A stretch of DNA of 64,000 nucleotides. Source: Telopea speciosissima (lineage: Eukaryota > Streptophyta > Magnoliopsida > Proteales > Proteaceae). Both the position numbers and the translations under genes were made by a program. This document shows positions 1 to 10,600 of this stretch, piece by piece; the stretch's first letter is position 1; each line of letters opens with the position of its first letter. Location of the stretch: positions 1,180,627-1,244,626 of the forward strand of contig NW_025317348.1 in the NCBI RefSeq assembly GCF_018873765.1, given 5' to 3'. The notes beneath the pieces are model-generated. The model ran no database searches. It was not told the DNA's origin and was given only the letters and a program-made list of their open reading frames with translations.

Positions 1-1437
1 GGACAGCAAAGGCCATTCTCGATATCAGCAAGATGAACGCCTCTCAGGCCACTGCATTCTCTTGTGCGCACCTCACCTCAGACTCCAGATCCCACGTCCC
101 TGATCTTGGGTTTAGCCCATTTTAAAGCGTCCCGCTTCCCCCTCCAAAAAGAAAAGAATCGGTCATTCTGGATAAGTTCCCCAACGCCCCCAGAGGTATC
201 CCCAAACCAATGTTTAGGGATTCCCCAAACATTGGTAACGTAACCAGGCAGTGACGGAACATGAATGAGACGCTCAACTCACAGGGACTAGATAGGGAAC
301 TCGTCACCTTAGGTGCGTCTAGCGGCTCCACAAGCCTAAACTCGTGTGGATGTCTCCCCAACGTTGGATGAGGCTCTCCTCTCCACGTGTGATCCACGAG
401 ACCATCCCATCTCATCCTATCAGCACGCATTCCATCAATTCCAAGATTCAAGACAAGAAGTAGAATCAAGAATCAAGATCTTGATCTTGAATCATATTAC
501 TCGCGAGTCTTTCTTGTTTGTACCGATTCTTTAAGGATCTTGGGATAAAGATTAACACCTGACTCATTGTACTCATGACCCGGCTTATAATTTGATAAAG
601 AGCACTATTCTTCTTACGAGTAGAGAGTTGACAAAGTGGCCCGGACAAGTGGGCACGAGTACTAAGAAGTCCAATAGGACTAAGGCCTCAATATTGAACC
701 ATTGGGTAGAGAAGGACTCTAGCCAAATCAAGGACCAAGATCCCCAAAAAAAAGTCGACCAAGAAATCACGACTGATCTCAAAATTGGTCCAAAGTCAAG
801 AGAAAAGATTCATGACCATCGAATAGCAAAGATAGGGGCATGGTTCATTATGAGTTGATCCCATATACAAAGGGAAATAGAATGGCGCCAAACCAAAGGG
901 TTATTGGAAGACAGCTTCTTTCATTGAGGAAGTCACCACACGGAAGTGGAAGCAGAGCCTAAGTGTTTGCGAAGCTAAAGAAGGCCTCAAAAGCAATCCC
1001 CATGAAAGGACAAGAGGTGAACTTGAAGTGTGAAAATGAATGGATGCAGTTACCGTCAGGAATTTTATAAGAAAGAGGTATGAACCAGTAAATGCTTGTA
1101 ATGGATAAAGCAAAGACAGAACCATCTAAGAGGAGGGCATTCTATCTCGTAGTAGGGGTGGAAAGCCATGATGATTTCGAACAAGGACTGCAAAGCAACA
1201 AAACTAAAGCAGCATCACCAGAGAACCCAGAATAGGTCACTGGGCAAAAGAGAGCACAGATCTGCATCCTGGTAAGTTTGACGCCATTCCAAAAGGCGCG
1301 CGGAGAAAAACGCCAATCGAAATGGCGTCATATGGAGGAGCTTTCAGAAAACGCCCTGGATCACAGGGACAGCTCGGGAAGGCAGAAGCCAGCGAAGAAA
1401 ACTACAGGTTGCTTTGCCACCAACCTAGCGAAGCCAG
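1..1437. other. gene-free stretch, no recognisable content
   Basis: I see no protein or RNA gene here; the open frames are short and match no family I know. A 9-bp perfect hairpin lies at 207-235 (arms CCAATGTTT and AAACATTGG). A near-palindrome built from AATCAAGATCTTGATC lies around 465-492. Composition is ordinary for plant mitochondrial intergenic DNA. Confidence 0.6.
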
Positions 1438-1625
1438 CGAAGAAAAGCTGATCTACGACCACCCTATATAAAAGGGCGTTAGCGCTTTACTTAAACAAGC
1501 AACGGGTGAGCCCCAGCAAGCAAGAAGAAGATGCGCGTACTAAGCAACCAAGCAACGGCTGAGCTAGCTGCTCGTAGACCACTCTCTCCCGATGGTCGAG
1601 CTGATCTACGACCACCCTCCTCTTT
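1438..1625. repeat. short dispersed repeat cluster A (GCTGATCTACGACCACC family)
   Basis: The core GCTGATCTACGACCACC occurs at 1447-1463 followed by CCTATATAAAAGGG, a near copy of the block at 3377-3410. A second core variant (GCTGCTCGTAGACCAC) starts at 1567. A third lies at 1600-1616, where GATGGTCG and CGACCACC form a stem around the loop AGCTGATCTA. The words AAGCAACGGCT and CCAGCAAGCAAGAAG between them recur in other clusters of the window. The cluster sits about 50 bp upstream of trnI-CAU. Confidence 0.75.
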
Positions 1626-1672
1626 CCGTCCGCTCTTCCCGAAGTGAGCGAATTGCATGTAGAGATCCGTAG

Positions 1673-1746
1673 GGGCTTATAGTTTAATTGGTTGAAACGT
1701 ACCGCTCATAACGGTGATATTGTAGGTTCGAGCCCTACTAAGCCTA
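1673..1746 (+). tRNA. trnI-CAU: trnI-CAU (native mitochondrial tRNA-Ile)
   Basis: The sequence folds into a full cloverleaf. The acceptor stem is GGGCTTA with TAAGCCT (first pair G-U), the D stem GTTT/AAAC, the anticodon stem TACCG/CGGTG with loop CTCATAA, and the T stem GTAGG/CCTAC with loop TTCGAGC. The discriminator is A. The anticodon is CAU. From family knowledge this is the isoleucine tRNA whose wobble C becomes lysidine, which reads AUA codons, and not an initiator or elongator Met tRNA. A CCA follows directly at 1747-1749; plant mitochondrial tRNAs normally receive CCA post-transcriptionally, so this may be chance. Confidence 0.82.
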
Positions 1747-1749
1747 CCA

Positions 1750-3360
1750 CCCCTAAAGTACAGTCGAAGTCCCCGCCACCCTGCAGATCTCAATGACGCG
1801 ACGGCACCTGGAACCACACTGCTGCCGCTGCCCTTCGGGCACGCCTCCTACGCTTACCACTCACCTACGCTCTTGCAGCATGCCCCCTTCGGGCAATACG
1901 GCTTTCGTAATACGCGAAGCAGCTGAGCGATAGCTCTTCGATCGCTATATTCTTGCGATAGCGAAGGTCAGATCAATCTGAGCGAAGTTACGGCTTTAGG
2001 CGAAGAGCGAGAGCGATTCTATAACTTATTGTTTTTGTTTTGTTCCCGAACAACGATCATTCATTACGGCCGGCCCGACCAAACACTGAAAGCCCGGTCC
2101 GGGCAAGCTATATTATGGAACTGATCTGACCGAACTGGGAAAAATGGAACAAGATCTCGATCTCAATAAGGAATTGGAATCAGGAAGGGCCGGCAAGAAT
2201 CAATGCGATAACGAGGGGCGATAGCGAAGGCGTGGTTCATCCTCTAAGATAGAGTAGATGCGAAGGTTCGGATCGAAGATCTTCGCGAGACGGCCCATGA
2301 ATCTCGAGAATCGAGCGTGGGGCGCGTTAGCCCTACCGCATTCCGGCCCCGGGGCCTGAAATTGGTCCTTTCTTTCTCTCGTCTTCTCTGTCTATTGAAC
2401 AATATTCATTGCCTCACCTAAACGGCTATGTCAATAGTCATCGCCTTGCCCTTGTCTAATAAGCCGTCTGAAAGACGCATTGCCTCTTTCAGAGCCAATT
2501 CTTCAATGGCCTTTTCCTTTCCTTCTCTACTTCCCTCGAAACTCCCCGTAACTGCACTCGCCACTTCAATCGCTACAAGCCACCGGAGCAGATATAGCAA
2601 TCGGAGCTGGAGCTTGGGTCGTTCTCTTTCGTTCCGGCTATCTCAACTCAGCCATTCCTGTTCGTTCGGCTGGCAGATCAGCTGATCTACGACCACCCTC
2701 TTCATGGTGAAATGGCGGAAGCGAGGCTGGTCTACGACCAGATAGGAGGTGCGGCAGGGGATTCGTCGAGATAAAGATCACATCGTGGTTTTGGCCTGGC
2801 CCATTTCTCCTATTGCTGGGATTGCTGCCTCCGCATCGGATCACTCGGCTACCAAAAACCTATTTTGGGCCCTCAGTTTTCTGGCATCGAATCGAGCCTC
2901 AATTATGTCTGGTAGGAGAGGTAGGGAGGGTTCGGGTGCGGATGAGCGGGAAGAGGCGGGGATCGAATCATCGGCTTAACAGGCAGTTGAAAGGGAAGTA
3001 ATGAGGTAGGGATTTGAATACCAAGGATCGGATGCATGGCCTGCCAACTTGATAGCTGCTTCAAATCCATCTATCTATGAACGAAAGAGGTAGCAATCTC
3101 CTCCTTGTGGTTAGTTTTTATAATAAAGCAACAAGCTCATCCCCTCTTGATCCTGTGAATTCATTAGGTGGGTCATCCCAACATTCGTTCCAATCCGATC
3201 AAGTATCGTTCCCCCCTTACGCAATAGGGGCCGCTTTTACGTCCGCTTTTCTCGTTGATTATTTAGTTGATCCCTTCGACCGAGAGACTGACGCCAGCCA
3301 GATAAGAATGTCTTTTATGGATTTCGAGTCGGGAATAGAGCAGTGGCGGGATCGTTGCTT
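1750..3360. other. gene-free stretch with Cys/Arg-like simple repeats, no assigned gene
   Basis: No family member is recognisable. Between 1780 and 2240 the DNA carries repeated words such as GCGATAGCGAAGG and CCCTTCGGGCA, and a related stretch sits near 12100-12190. One core repeat, CTGATCTACGACCACCC, is at about 2682-2698, with a variant CTGGTCTACGACCAG near 2729. An open frame at 3077-3430 (117 codons) has no known relative and its 3' end lies inside repeat cluster C, so I do not call it a gene. A 25-bp block at 3155-3179 recurs at 34499-34523 with one change. Confidence 0.5.
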
Positions 3361-3700
3361 GGTCCAAGCAAGAAAAGCTGATCTACGACCACCCTATATA
3401 AAAAAAAGGGCTTTAGCGCTTCAACCCTAACCAAGTAACTCCATGAGCCCCTATTTGAGTAAGGCGCGCGCCAGAACCAAGCAACGGCTAGCGCGCCAGA
3501 ACAAGCTGAAAAACTACAGCGCGCGCGTTAGCGCAACGGTGCTCTACGATCCGCTTTACTCCGCCCAAGTGCTTGCTGGATTCGCGCCCTAGCTGATCTA
3601 CGACCACCGTTGCGCGTTAGTGATCGTAGACCAACCTTTTCTTGCTGCTGATCGTAGACCACTCTCTCCCGGTGGTCGAGTGACGGGATGGATGTGGAGC
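3361..3700. repeat. short dispersed repeat cluster C
   Basis: This cluster holds GCTGATCTACGACCACC at 3377-3393 and 3592-3608, and the inverted-centre form GCTGATCGTAGACCAC at 3647-3662. A shorter TGATCGTAGACCA lies near 3621. It also carries the companion words ACTCCATGAGCCCC, GGCGCGCGC and AAGCAACGGC, which accompany the core in clusters near 40.4, 51.7 and 55.8 kb. The 3377-3410 block repeats 1447-1478 with a longer A run. Confidence 0.75.
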
Positions 3701-4842
3701 CCCTGTTGAGTTTTGGTTTTCTTGCTGGGCGCGCTAGCCGTTGCTTGTTTGATTCTTGCCTCCGTTTGCTGGTTCGGACAGCTATTCCTAGTAAAGGAAG
3801 AAAGAGCTCTTCTCTAGCTGGATTGGCAAAGCAAGGATAGCTACTAGTAAGACAGCTCCTAAGTTTATAAGACTAAAGCTACTAGTCGGAGCACAAATGT
3901 AGAAGGTCTTAGTACGGCTATTAGTACAGTTGATTAAGGAGGTCACTGATGTAAGGAAGCTATAGTGGCTAGTCTATACGGCTAGGCTAGTAGGAAAGGG
4001 AAGCAGAAAGAGAGAAGTAAAGAAGGTCTGTCTAACCGGATAGTCGAACAAGACAGTAAGTAAGGCAGAACTAGTAAGACAGAAAAGAAGAGGAATAAAT
4101 AAGGTCACTATTCATAGAGTCAAGTAAGAAAGGAAAAGAAAGAAAGGTCTTTAGTTACAGTAGTCTGCCAGCCAGTAGTACCTGTAGTCAGAAAGCCGAA
4201 AGCCGCCCTTTTAGTAACTTGGGAAGGGTATTGCCAACTATTAGCCAAGTAAGAGAGGAAAGAACAGATCTTTCTTACCGGCTGGCTAACCAGACAACTA
4301 GTCAATAGAAGAGGTATTCTCCCCTTTGCTAGCTTTACGAAATCTTTTCCTCTTTAACATGGAGCAGTACTACTATGAATAGAGGTAGATAACTACGAAT
4401 AAATATAAATTTCTTAAAATATTATTAAATTTTTAATAGTAGGGTTTTTAAAAATTGCGTATATATAGTGCTCCGCTAGTCTGGGTTTCACATAAGCATT
4501 CCTGAGCTGTACGGACCTTAAGAATAAAGGCTTCAAACCAAGGGAAGGACTGTTTTCACATGCCACAGTTAGGAGTTTGAAGTACGATACTGACTGTTCA
4601 CTTTCTAAAAATTTACTCCGTATAGTCTGTACCGGAGTGGTTAATCGTCAAAAGAACAACAATTGGTTGTTGCATTTCAATTCATGTGATGTAAAAGAGG
4701 GCTTTCTCGTCTCGCAGGCAAGGGTGAGCTTTCTCACTATACAATGACCACTACGAACGAAGGACCAACGACGATGAAGGAGGAGAAGGAGGAGGAGGAG
4801 GAGCTAATTCGGACGGAATCGAAGCGAAGAAATTCTGAGTTC
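3701..4842. other. purine-rich degenerate stretch, then AT-rich rps19 upstream region
   Basis: From 3780 to 4320 the DNA is A/G-rich and built from loosely repeated words (TAGTAAGACAG, AGAAAGGTC, CTACTAGT). No gene is recognisable. From 4330 to 4740 it turns AT-rich and leads into rps19. The frame of rps19 stays open upstream to 4744 (33 extra codons, Glu-rich), but those residues are not part of the conserved protein. Confidence 0.5.
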
Positions 4843-5127
4843 ATGCCACGACGATCTATATGGAAGGGCAGTTTTGTTGATGCATTCCTGTTGAGAATGC
4901 AGAAGAAAAGAGATCTTCTTTTGAACAGGAAAATTTGGTCACGTAGATCTTCTATTTCGCCGGAATTCGTTGATTGCTCCGTACGAATTTACAATGGAAA
5001 AACTCCTGTTCGTTGTAAGATCACTGAAGGAAAGGTTGGTCATAAATTTGGAGAGTTTGCTTCTACACGGAAACGAAGACCTTCGAGAACAAATATTGGA
5101 CCGGGAAGAAAAAAGGGGAAAAAGTAA
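4843..5127 (+). CDS. rps19: ribosomal protein S19
   Basis: This encodes a 94-residue small-subunit protein that sits in the head of the mitochondrial ribosome. It begins MPRRSIWKGSFVDAFLL and keeps the S19 core NGKTPVRCKITEGKVGHKFG (about residues 50-69), followed by the FASTRKRR element and a basic tail ending GRKKGKK. The length matches plant mitochondrial S19. The ATG at 4843 is chosen by family homology; an upstream in-frame ATG at 4744 would add a 33-residue acidic leader not found in the family. The gene is intact. In angiosperms it is normally followed by rps3, and here only the start of rps3 survives 13 bp downstream, so this is one side of a recombination breakpoint. Confidence 0.93.
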   Translation: MPRRSIWKGSFVDAFLLRMQKKRDLLLNRKIWSRRSSISPEFVDCSVRIYNGKTPVRCKITEGKVGHKFGEFASTRKRRPSRTNIGPGRKKGKK

Positions 5128-5140
5128 AGTCTAAGCGCAT

Positions 5141-5166
5141 ATGGCACGAAAAGGAAATCCGATTTC
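5141..5166 (+). pseudogene. rps3: 5' stump of rps3 (exon 1 start only)
   Basis: The 26 nt beginning with ATG at 5141 encode MARKGNPIS, the conserved start of plant mitochondrial ribosomal protein S3. It lies 13 bp after the rps19 stop, the normal rps19-rps3 spacing. Identity ends at about 5166. The following AT-rich DNA encodes no S3 residues and the frame runs into unrelated sequence. The remaining exon 1, the intron and exon 2 are absent from this window, so a functional rps3 must lie elsewhere or be missing. Confidence 0.75.
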
Positions 5167-6291
5167 ACATTTCATATTCACTCTTTTTTATTCTATAATA
5201 AAGTTTATAGTGAAATAAAAATATCTGATTCAGATAGAATCAGACAAGCCGCCTCTAGCATTTCCATTTCGCGATTCAGATTCTGAGCGCGAATCTGTAC
5301 ATTCCTCAGAATCTGAAGAGGGAGGCCCGCACGACGGGCCTCGAATTGAGACTCGCCCCCCCCTGGGGGAGGCTCGGGGGAACCTGTCCCCCGATCTCTT
5401 GCGGAAAACGAGGCGGCTCATCCCGCTCAACCGCTTACCGCTCGAGAGCGGGAGAGTGCTTCTTGCTCTAATTCTCAGGCGGCGGGCCCGTCTGCTGCGG
5501 TATTACACCAACTACCACTTCTGGTTCCGGACCCGGACCCAGTCTCGCAAACCGGATTTGGCTCTACAAAGAGCATGCGTCAAAAGATGCAAACGAAATT
5601 CTTCAAGGAGAAAACCATTTCTCTATAAAAAGAATTTAAAAAATTTAAGAACTCATCCAATCTGACGCAAGGCTCTCCGAGCCTTTTAATTCCAATCAAA
5701 AATTAGCGAATTTCTATTTTTCGTTAGTTAAGAGAGACAGAGATGAATACTCTATCTCATCTCTAACTCATTTCTTATCTGACCTTGAAAAAATAAAATA
5801 AAAAAGATAGCAAGTTCTATGCACAAGTTTTCTCAGTTCTTTCTAATTCACAAGAATAGAAGCCTTTCTTTTCTTGAGTTGCAGAAATATGCAACAGGAT
5901 AAAGGAAACCGATTGAGAAACTTGCATGGGGCTGGCTATTCACTCACTTTTTTCTGCTAATGTGCAGCGGCGAGGAGCCAACTGGTTGTTGGACCAACCT
6001 ATGGTGTGTTCCGGCGAAGCGCCGGGTTGTTGGTAAGGAGCGTGAGCGGGCGGGGGGCTCACACAAGTAAGTGAAGGACCCCCGTAGGGCCTTTCTGAAG
6101 TGTGGCCCACACACGGCCAGGGGGGAAAGAAAAGGGAGGGGGGATACAGGTCTTCCAGATCCTTGGGCGAGTGGTCTCAGTTTTTTCTGAGATCGACTTT
6201 TTTTTCTTCCAAAACCTTTCTTTTTTCGGTATGCCGCTCCGCGAGCAAGGAGCGCCGCGAGCAGAGCGAGAGAACGAAGTGGGCTGTGGTG
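5167..6291. other. spacer between rps3 breakpoint and nad3
   Basis: After the rps3 break comes an AT-rich piece (5167-5240). A GC-rich piece (5290-5550) with an 88-codon open frame at 5399-5665 follows; I cannot assign it. The last part (5700-6291) is the 5' flank of nad3 and includes GC-rich hairpin-like DNA (TTCCGGCGAAGCGCCGG near 6010). Confidence 0.5.
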
Positions 6292-6648
6292 ATGTCAGAA
6301 TTTGCACCTATTTGTATCTATTTAGTGATCAGTCCGCTAGTTTCTTTGATCCCACTCGGTGTTCCTTTTCCATTTGCTTCCAATAGTTCTACCTATCCAG
6401 AAAAATTGTCGGCCCACGAATGTGGTTCCGATCCTTCCGGTGATGCCAGAAGTCGTTTCGATATACGATTTTATCTGGTTTCTATTTTATTTATTATCCC
6501 TGATCCGGAAGTAACCTTTTCCTTTCCTTGGGCAGTACCTCCCAACAAGATTGATCCGTTTGGATCTTGGTCCATGATGGCCTTTTTATTGATTTTGACG
6601 ATTGGATCTCTCTATGAATGGAAAAGGGGTGCTTCGGATCGGGAGTAA
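6292..6648 (+). CDS. nad3: NADH dehydrogenase subunit 3
   Basis: This is a 118-residue inner-membrane subunit of respiratory complex I. The start MSEFAPICIYLVISPLVSL (first transmembrane segment), the central loop with the AHECGSDPSGDARSRFDIRF region containing the conserved Cys, and two further hydrophobic segments are all visible. Length equals the plant family. Several genomic codons give Ser, Pro or Arg where the family has Phe, Leu or Trp: SDPSG for FDPFG, IPDPEVTFSF for IFDLEVTFFF, and the ending SDRE for LDWE. These are classic C-to-U editing sites. The start at 6292 follows homology; the frame is open further upstream to 6100 but is not conserved. rps12 starts 48 bp downstream, the usual co-transcribed pair. 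Confidence 0.95.
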   Translation: MSEFAPICIYLVISPLVSLIPLGVPFPFASNSSTYPEKLSAHECGSDPSGDARSRFDIRFYLVSILFIIPDPEVTFSFPWAVPPNKIDPFGSWSMMAFLLILTIGSLYEWKRGASDRE

Positions 6649-6696
6649 CCACTAGTGATAGGGCAAAAATAGGGGGGAAGGACAAAGGAAAAAGCG

Positions 6697-7074
6697 ATGC
6701 CTACATTAAATCAATTGATTCGTCATGGTAGAGAAGAAAAACGGCGCACGGACCGTACTCGAGCTTCGGATCAATGTCCCCAGAAGCAAGGAGTACGCCC
6801 GCGTGTTCCAACGAGAACACCGAAAAAACCAAATTCAGCTCCACGTAAGATAGCCAAAGTACGGTTGAGCAATCGACATGATATATTTGCTCACATTCCG
6901 GGCGAAGGTCATAATTCGCAGGAACATCCTATGGTGTTAATAAGAGGAGGTAGAGTGAAAGATTCGCCAGGTGTGAAATCCCATTGTATTCGAGGAGTCA
7001 AGGATTTGCTGGGAATTCCGGATCGAAGAAGGGGCAGATCTAAATATGGTGCGGAAAAACCCAAATCGATATGA
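6697..7074 (+). CDS. rps12: ribosomal protein S12
   Basis: This is a 125-residue protein of the ribosomal decoding centre. It starts [20 protein letters not shown] and carries the conserved [11 protein letters not shown] block (about residues 41-51) that contacts the A site. The [19 protein letters not shown] block (about 69-87) and the [16 protein letters not shown] segment follow. The end, [16 protein letters not shown], is the normal plant mitochondrial C terminus, so the gene is complete. Codons such as those for Ser75 and His95 sit at positions where the family has Leu and Tyr, consistent with transcript editing. It lies directly after nad3 and is probably transcribed with it. Confidence 0.95.
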   Translation: MPTLNQLIRHGREEKRRTDRTRASDQCPQKQGVRPRVPTRTPKKPNSAPRKIAKVRLSNRHDIFAHIPGEGHNSQEHPMVLIRGGRVKDSPGVKSHCIRGVKDLLGIPDRRRGRSKYGAEKPKSI

Positions 7075-7439
7075 ATGGAAGATGCCTCTGGAACTTTTTT
7101 TTCTCGGTCAGTCGAGGGAACAACCACAACGTTACGCCCCAAAATAGAACTATACGGAGCCCTTCCGAATGACTATAGTATAGTATACTACACGAGCCAA
7201 GAAAGAGTGTAGTAGACTCCATTCGCCCGTGGAGGTGAGTGGAGGAAGAATCCACAAATATGCTACAGGTATTGCTTATAATAAAAGCTCGTTCATAAAT
7301 TCACTCGACCACTTGTTAGTCTTGCTACACTACACGACACGAGTGACGGGTGAAGTTGAAGCAGACACGGTCAAGTGAAGTCGACTTCACAAGTGATTCA
7401 ACATACCATATTGACATAATAAAGAAGAGAAGGGTCTCG
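7075..7439. other. rps12 downstream region
   Basis: No gene is recognisable. The stretch holds inverted-repeat-rich DNA around 7160-7215 (ACTATAGTATAGTATACTACAC) that could end or stabilise the nad3-rps12 transcript, but no defined terminator can be called. Confidence 0.4.
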
Positions 7440-7665
7440 CCCGGCTGAAAAACTACAGGGCGCGCTAGCTAAAGCTAGCGCCCTTATTTGGTTTAGTAAA
7501 GGGGGTCGCCCTAAACGAGTAAGGCCGGATTTCATCTCCTGCGCCCTGATTTACAATCAGCCTGATTTACAACCAGCCTGCGGTCGAGCTGGTCTAAGAC
7601 CACCCCTGATTTACAACCAGCCTGCGGTCGAGCTGGTCTACGACCACCCCTGTAGTTTTCTTCGC
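7440..7665. repeat. short dispersed repeat cluster D with 44-bp tandem units
   Basis: Two consecutive 44-bp units start at 7561 and 7605, each beginning CCTGATTTACAACCAGCC and containing GGTCGAGCTGGTCTA with flanking GGTCG/CGACC arms. A partial third copy starts at 7545. The end of the cluster (about 7621-7665, GGTCGAGCTGGTCTACGACC then CCTGTAGTTTTCTTCG) reappears at 62043-62087. The entrance carries the GAAAAACTACAG and GCGCGCTAGC words seen in clusters A, C and O. Confidence 0.75.
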
Positions 7666-10600
7666 AGGAGTGCGCATCCGCGCACTTCCGTTTTCTACGC
7701 TGCTCCAGCATCATTTACGGATGAAGCCGAATCAGAGGTCTCTCGAGCCTCTTGATTCTTGAGACTTCTTTCCATGCAACAGGAAAGATTTGTCAGATCC
7801 TCCGCTTCGTTTGTCACGGATGAAGGACCTTCCCGCTAAAGAAGTGGAGCATCTCGGCTTTCTCCGCCTTTGGAACCAGGCGACTTAGTATACTACGGAA
7901 GGAGCCCAGAAGGCGTATTTTAGTATTTTCATGCTTATGCATATGGAAAAATGATTTAGATTATTTTGATTGATTTGCGGGACGGCCAAACGGCTTTGAA
8001 AGCCAGACATCAGCGGTTTTTGAAAGGGGCTATTAAGACGATGAAATGCGAACGAAAGCATGCGTTATGCAAGGAGATACTTCGCTTCGTCTAGAAAGAT
8101 GGCCAGATGAACCCTTCTTCAGCTTTGGGCCCGAAGCACCTGACCACGAATCGATTGTTCGAAGTCCATCCCCTCCACTTTCATTGAAGCCTTGGTCGCT
8201 TAGGTGGGGTAAAGAGTTGTTCCTAGTGGCCTGAAATTGAAGTCGTGATCCCTGGGCCAGCCCCTGTGTCGTGCAAGAACCATCAGATTGTGGTGGACTT
8301 GCTTATGTTGTTGCTTACGGGCTATGAGGGGTGGCGTGGTGCGACGGGTCCAGAGCTGATCGTAGACCACCCTTCTGTATAAAAGCTCGAGTGGTGTTAT
8401 TCGGTGAGCCGAAAATACCGAAATCGGGTTCAATAGAAACCTACTGCGATTTCCCCTTCCCCTTGGTAGTTTGGTAGGGTGTTGCCCCGAGAGTTCCCAT
8501 CCCGCAACCTCCTATGGACTCTAAGTGGTGGGATTTCGGGGTAGAAGGTTCATGGTAGGTAGTTCCAATGCGGCGATCAAAATCCTTTTAGTATGTAGCG
8601 AGATCCGTCCTCCAACCAAGGGATCGATATACAAATCATAACTAAGGCTAGCCCGCTGGTAGTAGAAGGAAGCAGAGATTCAGGCAGCTAGGCATCAGTT
8701 TGAGTTCGAGATCGAGAAGTAGAGATAGAGGCAAAGGTTGCAGCAGGAGGGAGAGACGGTTCAATACCCGATTTGAGAACCTGGTGAACCGGGCGTACTA
8801 CTTTCCAACCTTCTGTGAACTTTTCTTCTCTTATTTTATTTGTTTAGTTTAGTGATTGATATCTTAAAGAGTTCTAAGTCTAGTCACTCAACTAATCCAC
8901 TCGTGGAGTGCGAAACTTACGGTTGAGAGCTGGAAACAGTTATACATCGGTCAATGGACGTTTTTTTCCACGAGAACAAGAATTTCGGGGTTTTTCATAC
9001 GTATGTAGTAAAGAAAGAAAACAACACGCATCTTAACGAGGACCTAACAGCCAGCCCAACAAGGCGGATCTCCTCGTAGAGCTTCTTTTTTATTTCATCT
9101 TGAGCCAGGTGCTCGACCATTTAGTGAAAAAGCTTTTTTTCACGTTCCAGTCTTTTTTTCGGAAAAGGACGGCCCCTATTTTGAATATCTTTCCTCCTTT
9201 AAGTGAGGTCATTAAGGAGGATTCGGACTTGCAAAAATGGGGTCCCGATTTTCTAGAGATTGGTGCCATTTTCTATCTAAAAAAGGCAATCGCCAATCTG
9301 GTGAAGCCCCTTTTAGAGAAGGAGGACATTACTCTTGGACGGTCGCAGAATTGACGGAGGGGGCTATCCTGGGAGGGCTTGAAAACCTCAATCTTCTTAT
9401 CCGGATCTACCAGGAGATTTTCACTTTGGGTGAAAAGAGTCGATGGTATGGGAGCGTAGTTGACTTTATCAAAAGCCCCTCTTAAGGCAGCACACTTAAA
9501 ACCTCAAAATGCGCCCCGGATGTAGCCATTGTAAGTCAGAAAGGCGAACCGGGTTACCTTCACGATGGACGCTGGGATTGTTGTGCATTTCCTTTCCCAG
9601 AAGTGTTGGTTCGAGTGACAAAGACTTGGGCATATAGATGTCTCGGGGCCTCTATTCTCTCTTAATGTATAATAAGGCTGACTGCCTCCTTCCGTGGCTT
9701 TCAGAATTCAATTCAAAGTCGTCTTGCCGGATAGCAGGTATGAGAAAGATTTGATTGTCAACATCCGATCCGGATTTCTGAATAAGGAATCATCCTTTTC
9801 AAAGAAGGCCGTGGGACTGCTTGTTCGTGAGGTGGATGCTGGCTGACAAGGTATACCCAGGAAAGGACTATTCCCACTAACTAGCGCTTCGCCCCTTCTT
9901 ATGCCTCTCGGGAGGCAGATTTTTTCTACTCCCATGTGCTGCTACCTAAGAGAAGATAGCGACTATCAGCTTACTACTGCAGCGTAATAGTAGAATCGCT
10001 AGCCTGCTTCACCCCTCTCGCTAACTTACTACCTCCAAAAAGGGCTAAACACATTCATGCACACCGCCATCAACAGACATTCCAAAGTCTGTCACGTCTT
10101 CAGATCAGCCAAAAGGTCCTCTCAAGGGATTACTTGCTAAAGGAATGCTTGCTGGCAATAACAGGAACCAACACTTTGTAATTAATCGGGTATTTCCTTT
10201 TTTAGACTTATTCATCTCTTAGGCTATAGCCGGATCTAATTCCTCTCCCGGGTTTGATCAAAAGTATGTAAACTTCCTTACTATGATTCGCATCGATAAA
10301 GAGAATTACCAGTATTCGTCGATAGTTACAACAACGAAGATGTTATTAGGTAACCGCTTCGCCCCTTTCCTCTTTCTTTGCTGCAATAGATGAGATTGGC
10401 ATTGGCCTAGTTCCAATTATTTTAGAAAACCCCGTGTTTGCATACATTTCCCTTCCTTGCGTGGATATCTTCTACTAGTGAAAGCGGCATCCCAATCCCA
10501 ACTGTCGAATGATTGCTAATCCTCTTTGTCCTCGGGATTTTTGGCCTAAATGCTACGCACAAGGTGCGTAGCCTAAGATAAGAGCCTATTCGATCTTTTG

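Noticed and set aside
4744-4842. N-terminal extension of rps19
   Set aside because: The frame is open from an upstream ATG, but the 33 Glu-rich residues are absent from plant S19 proteins; the conserved start MPRRSIW is at 4843.
7532-7714. Arg-rich minus-strand ORF
   Set aside because: Its sequence is the translation of the 44-bp tandem repeat in cluster D.
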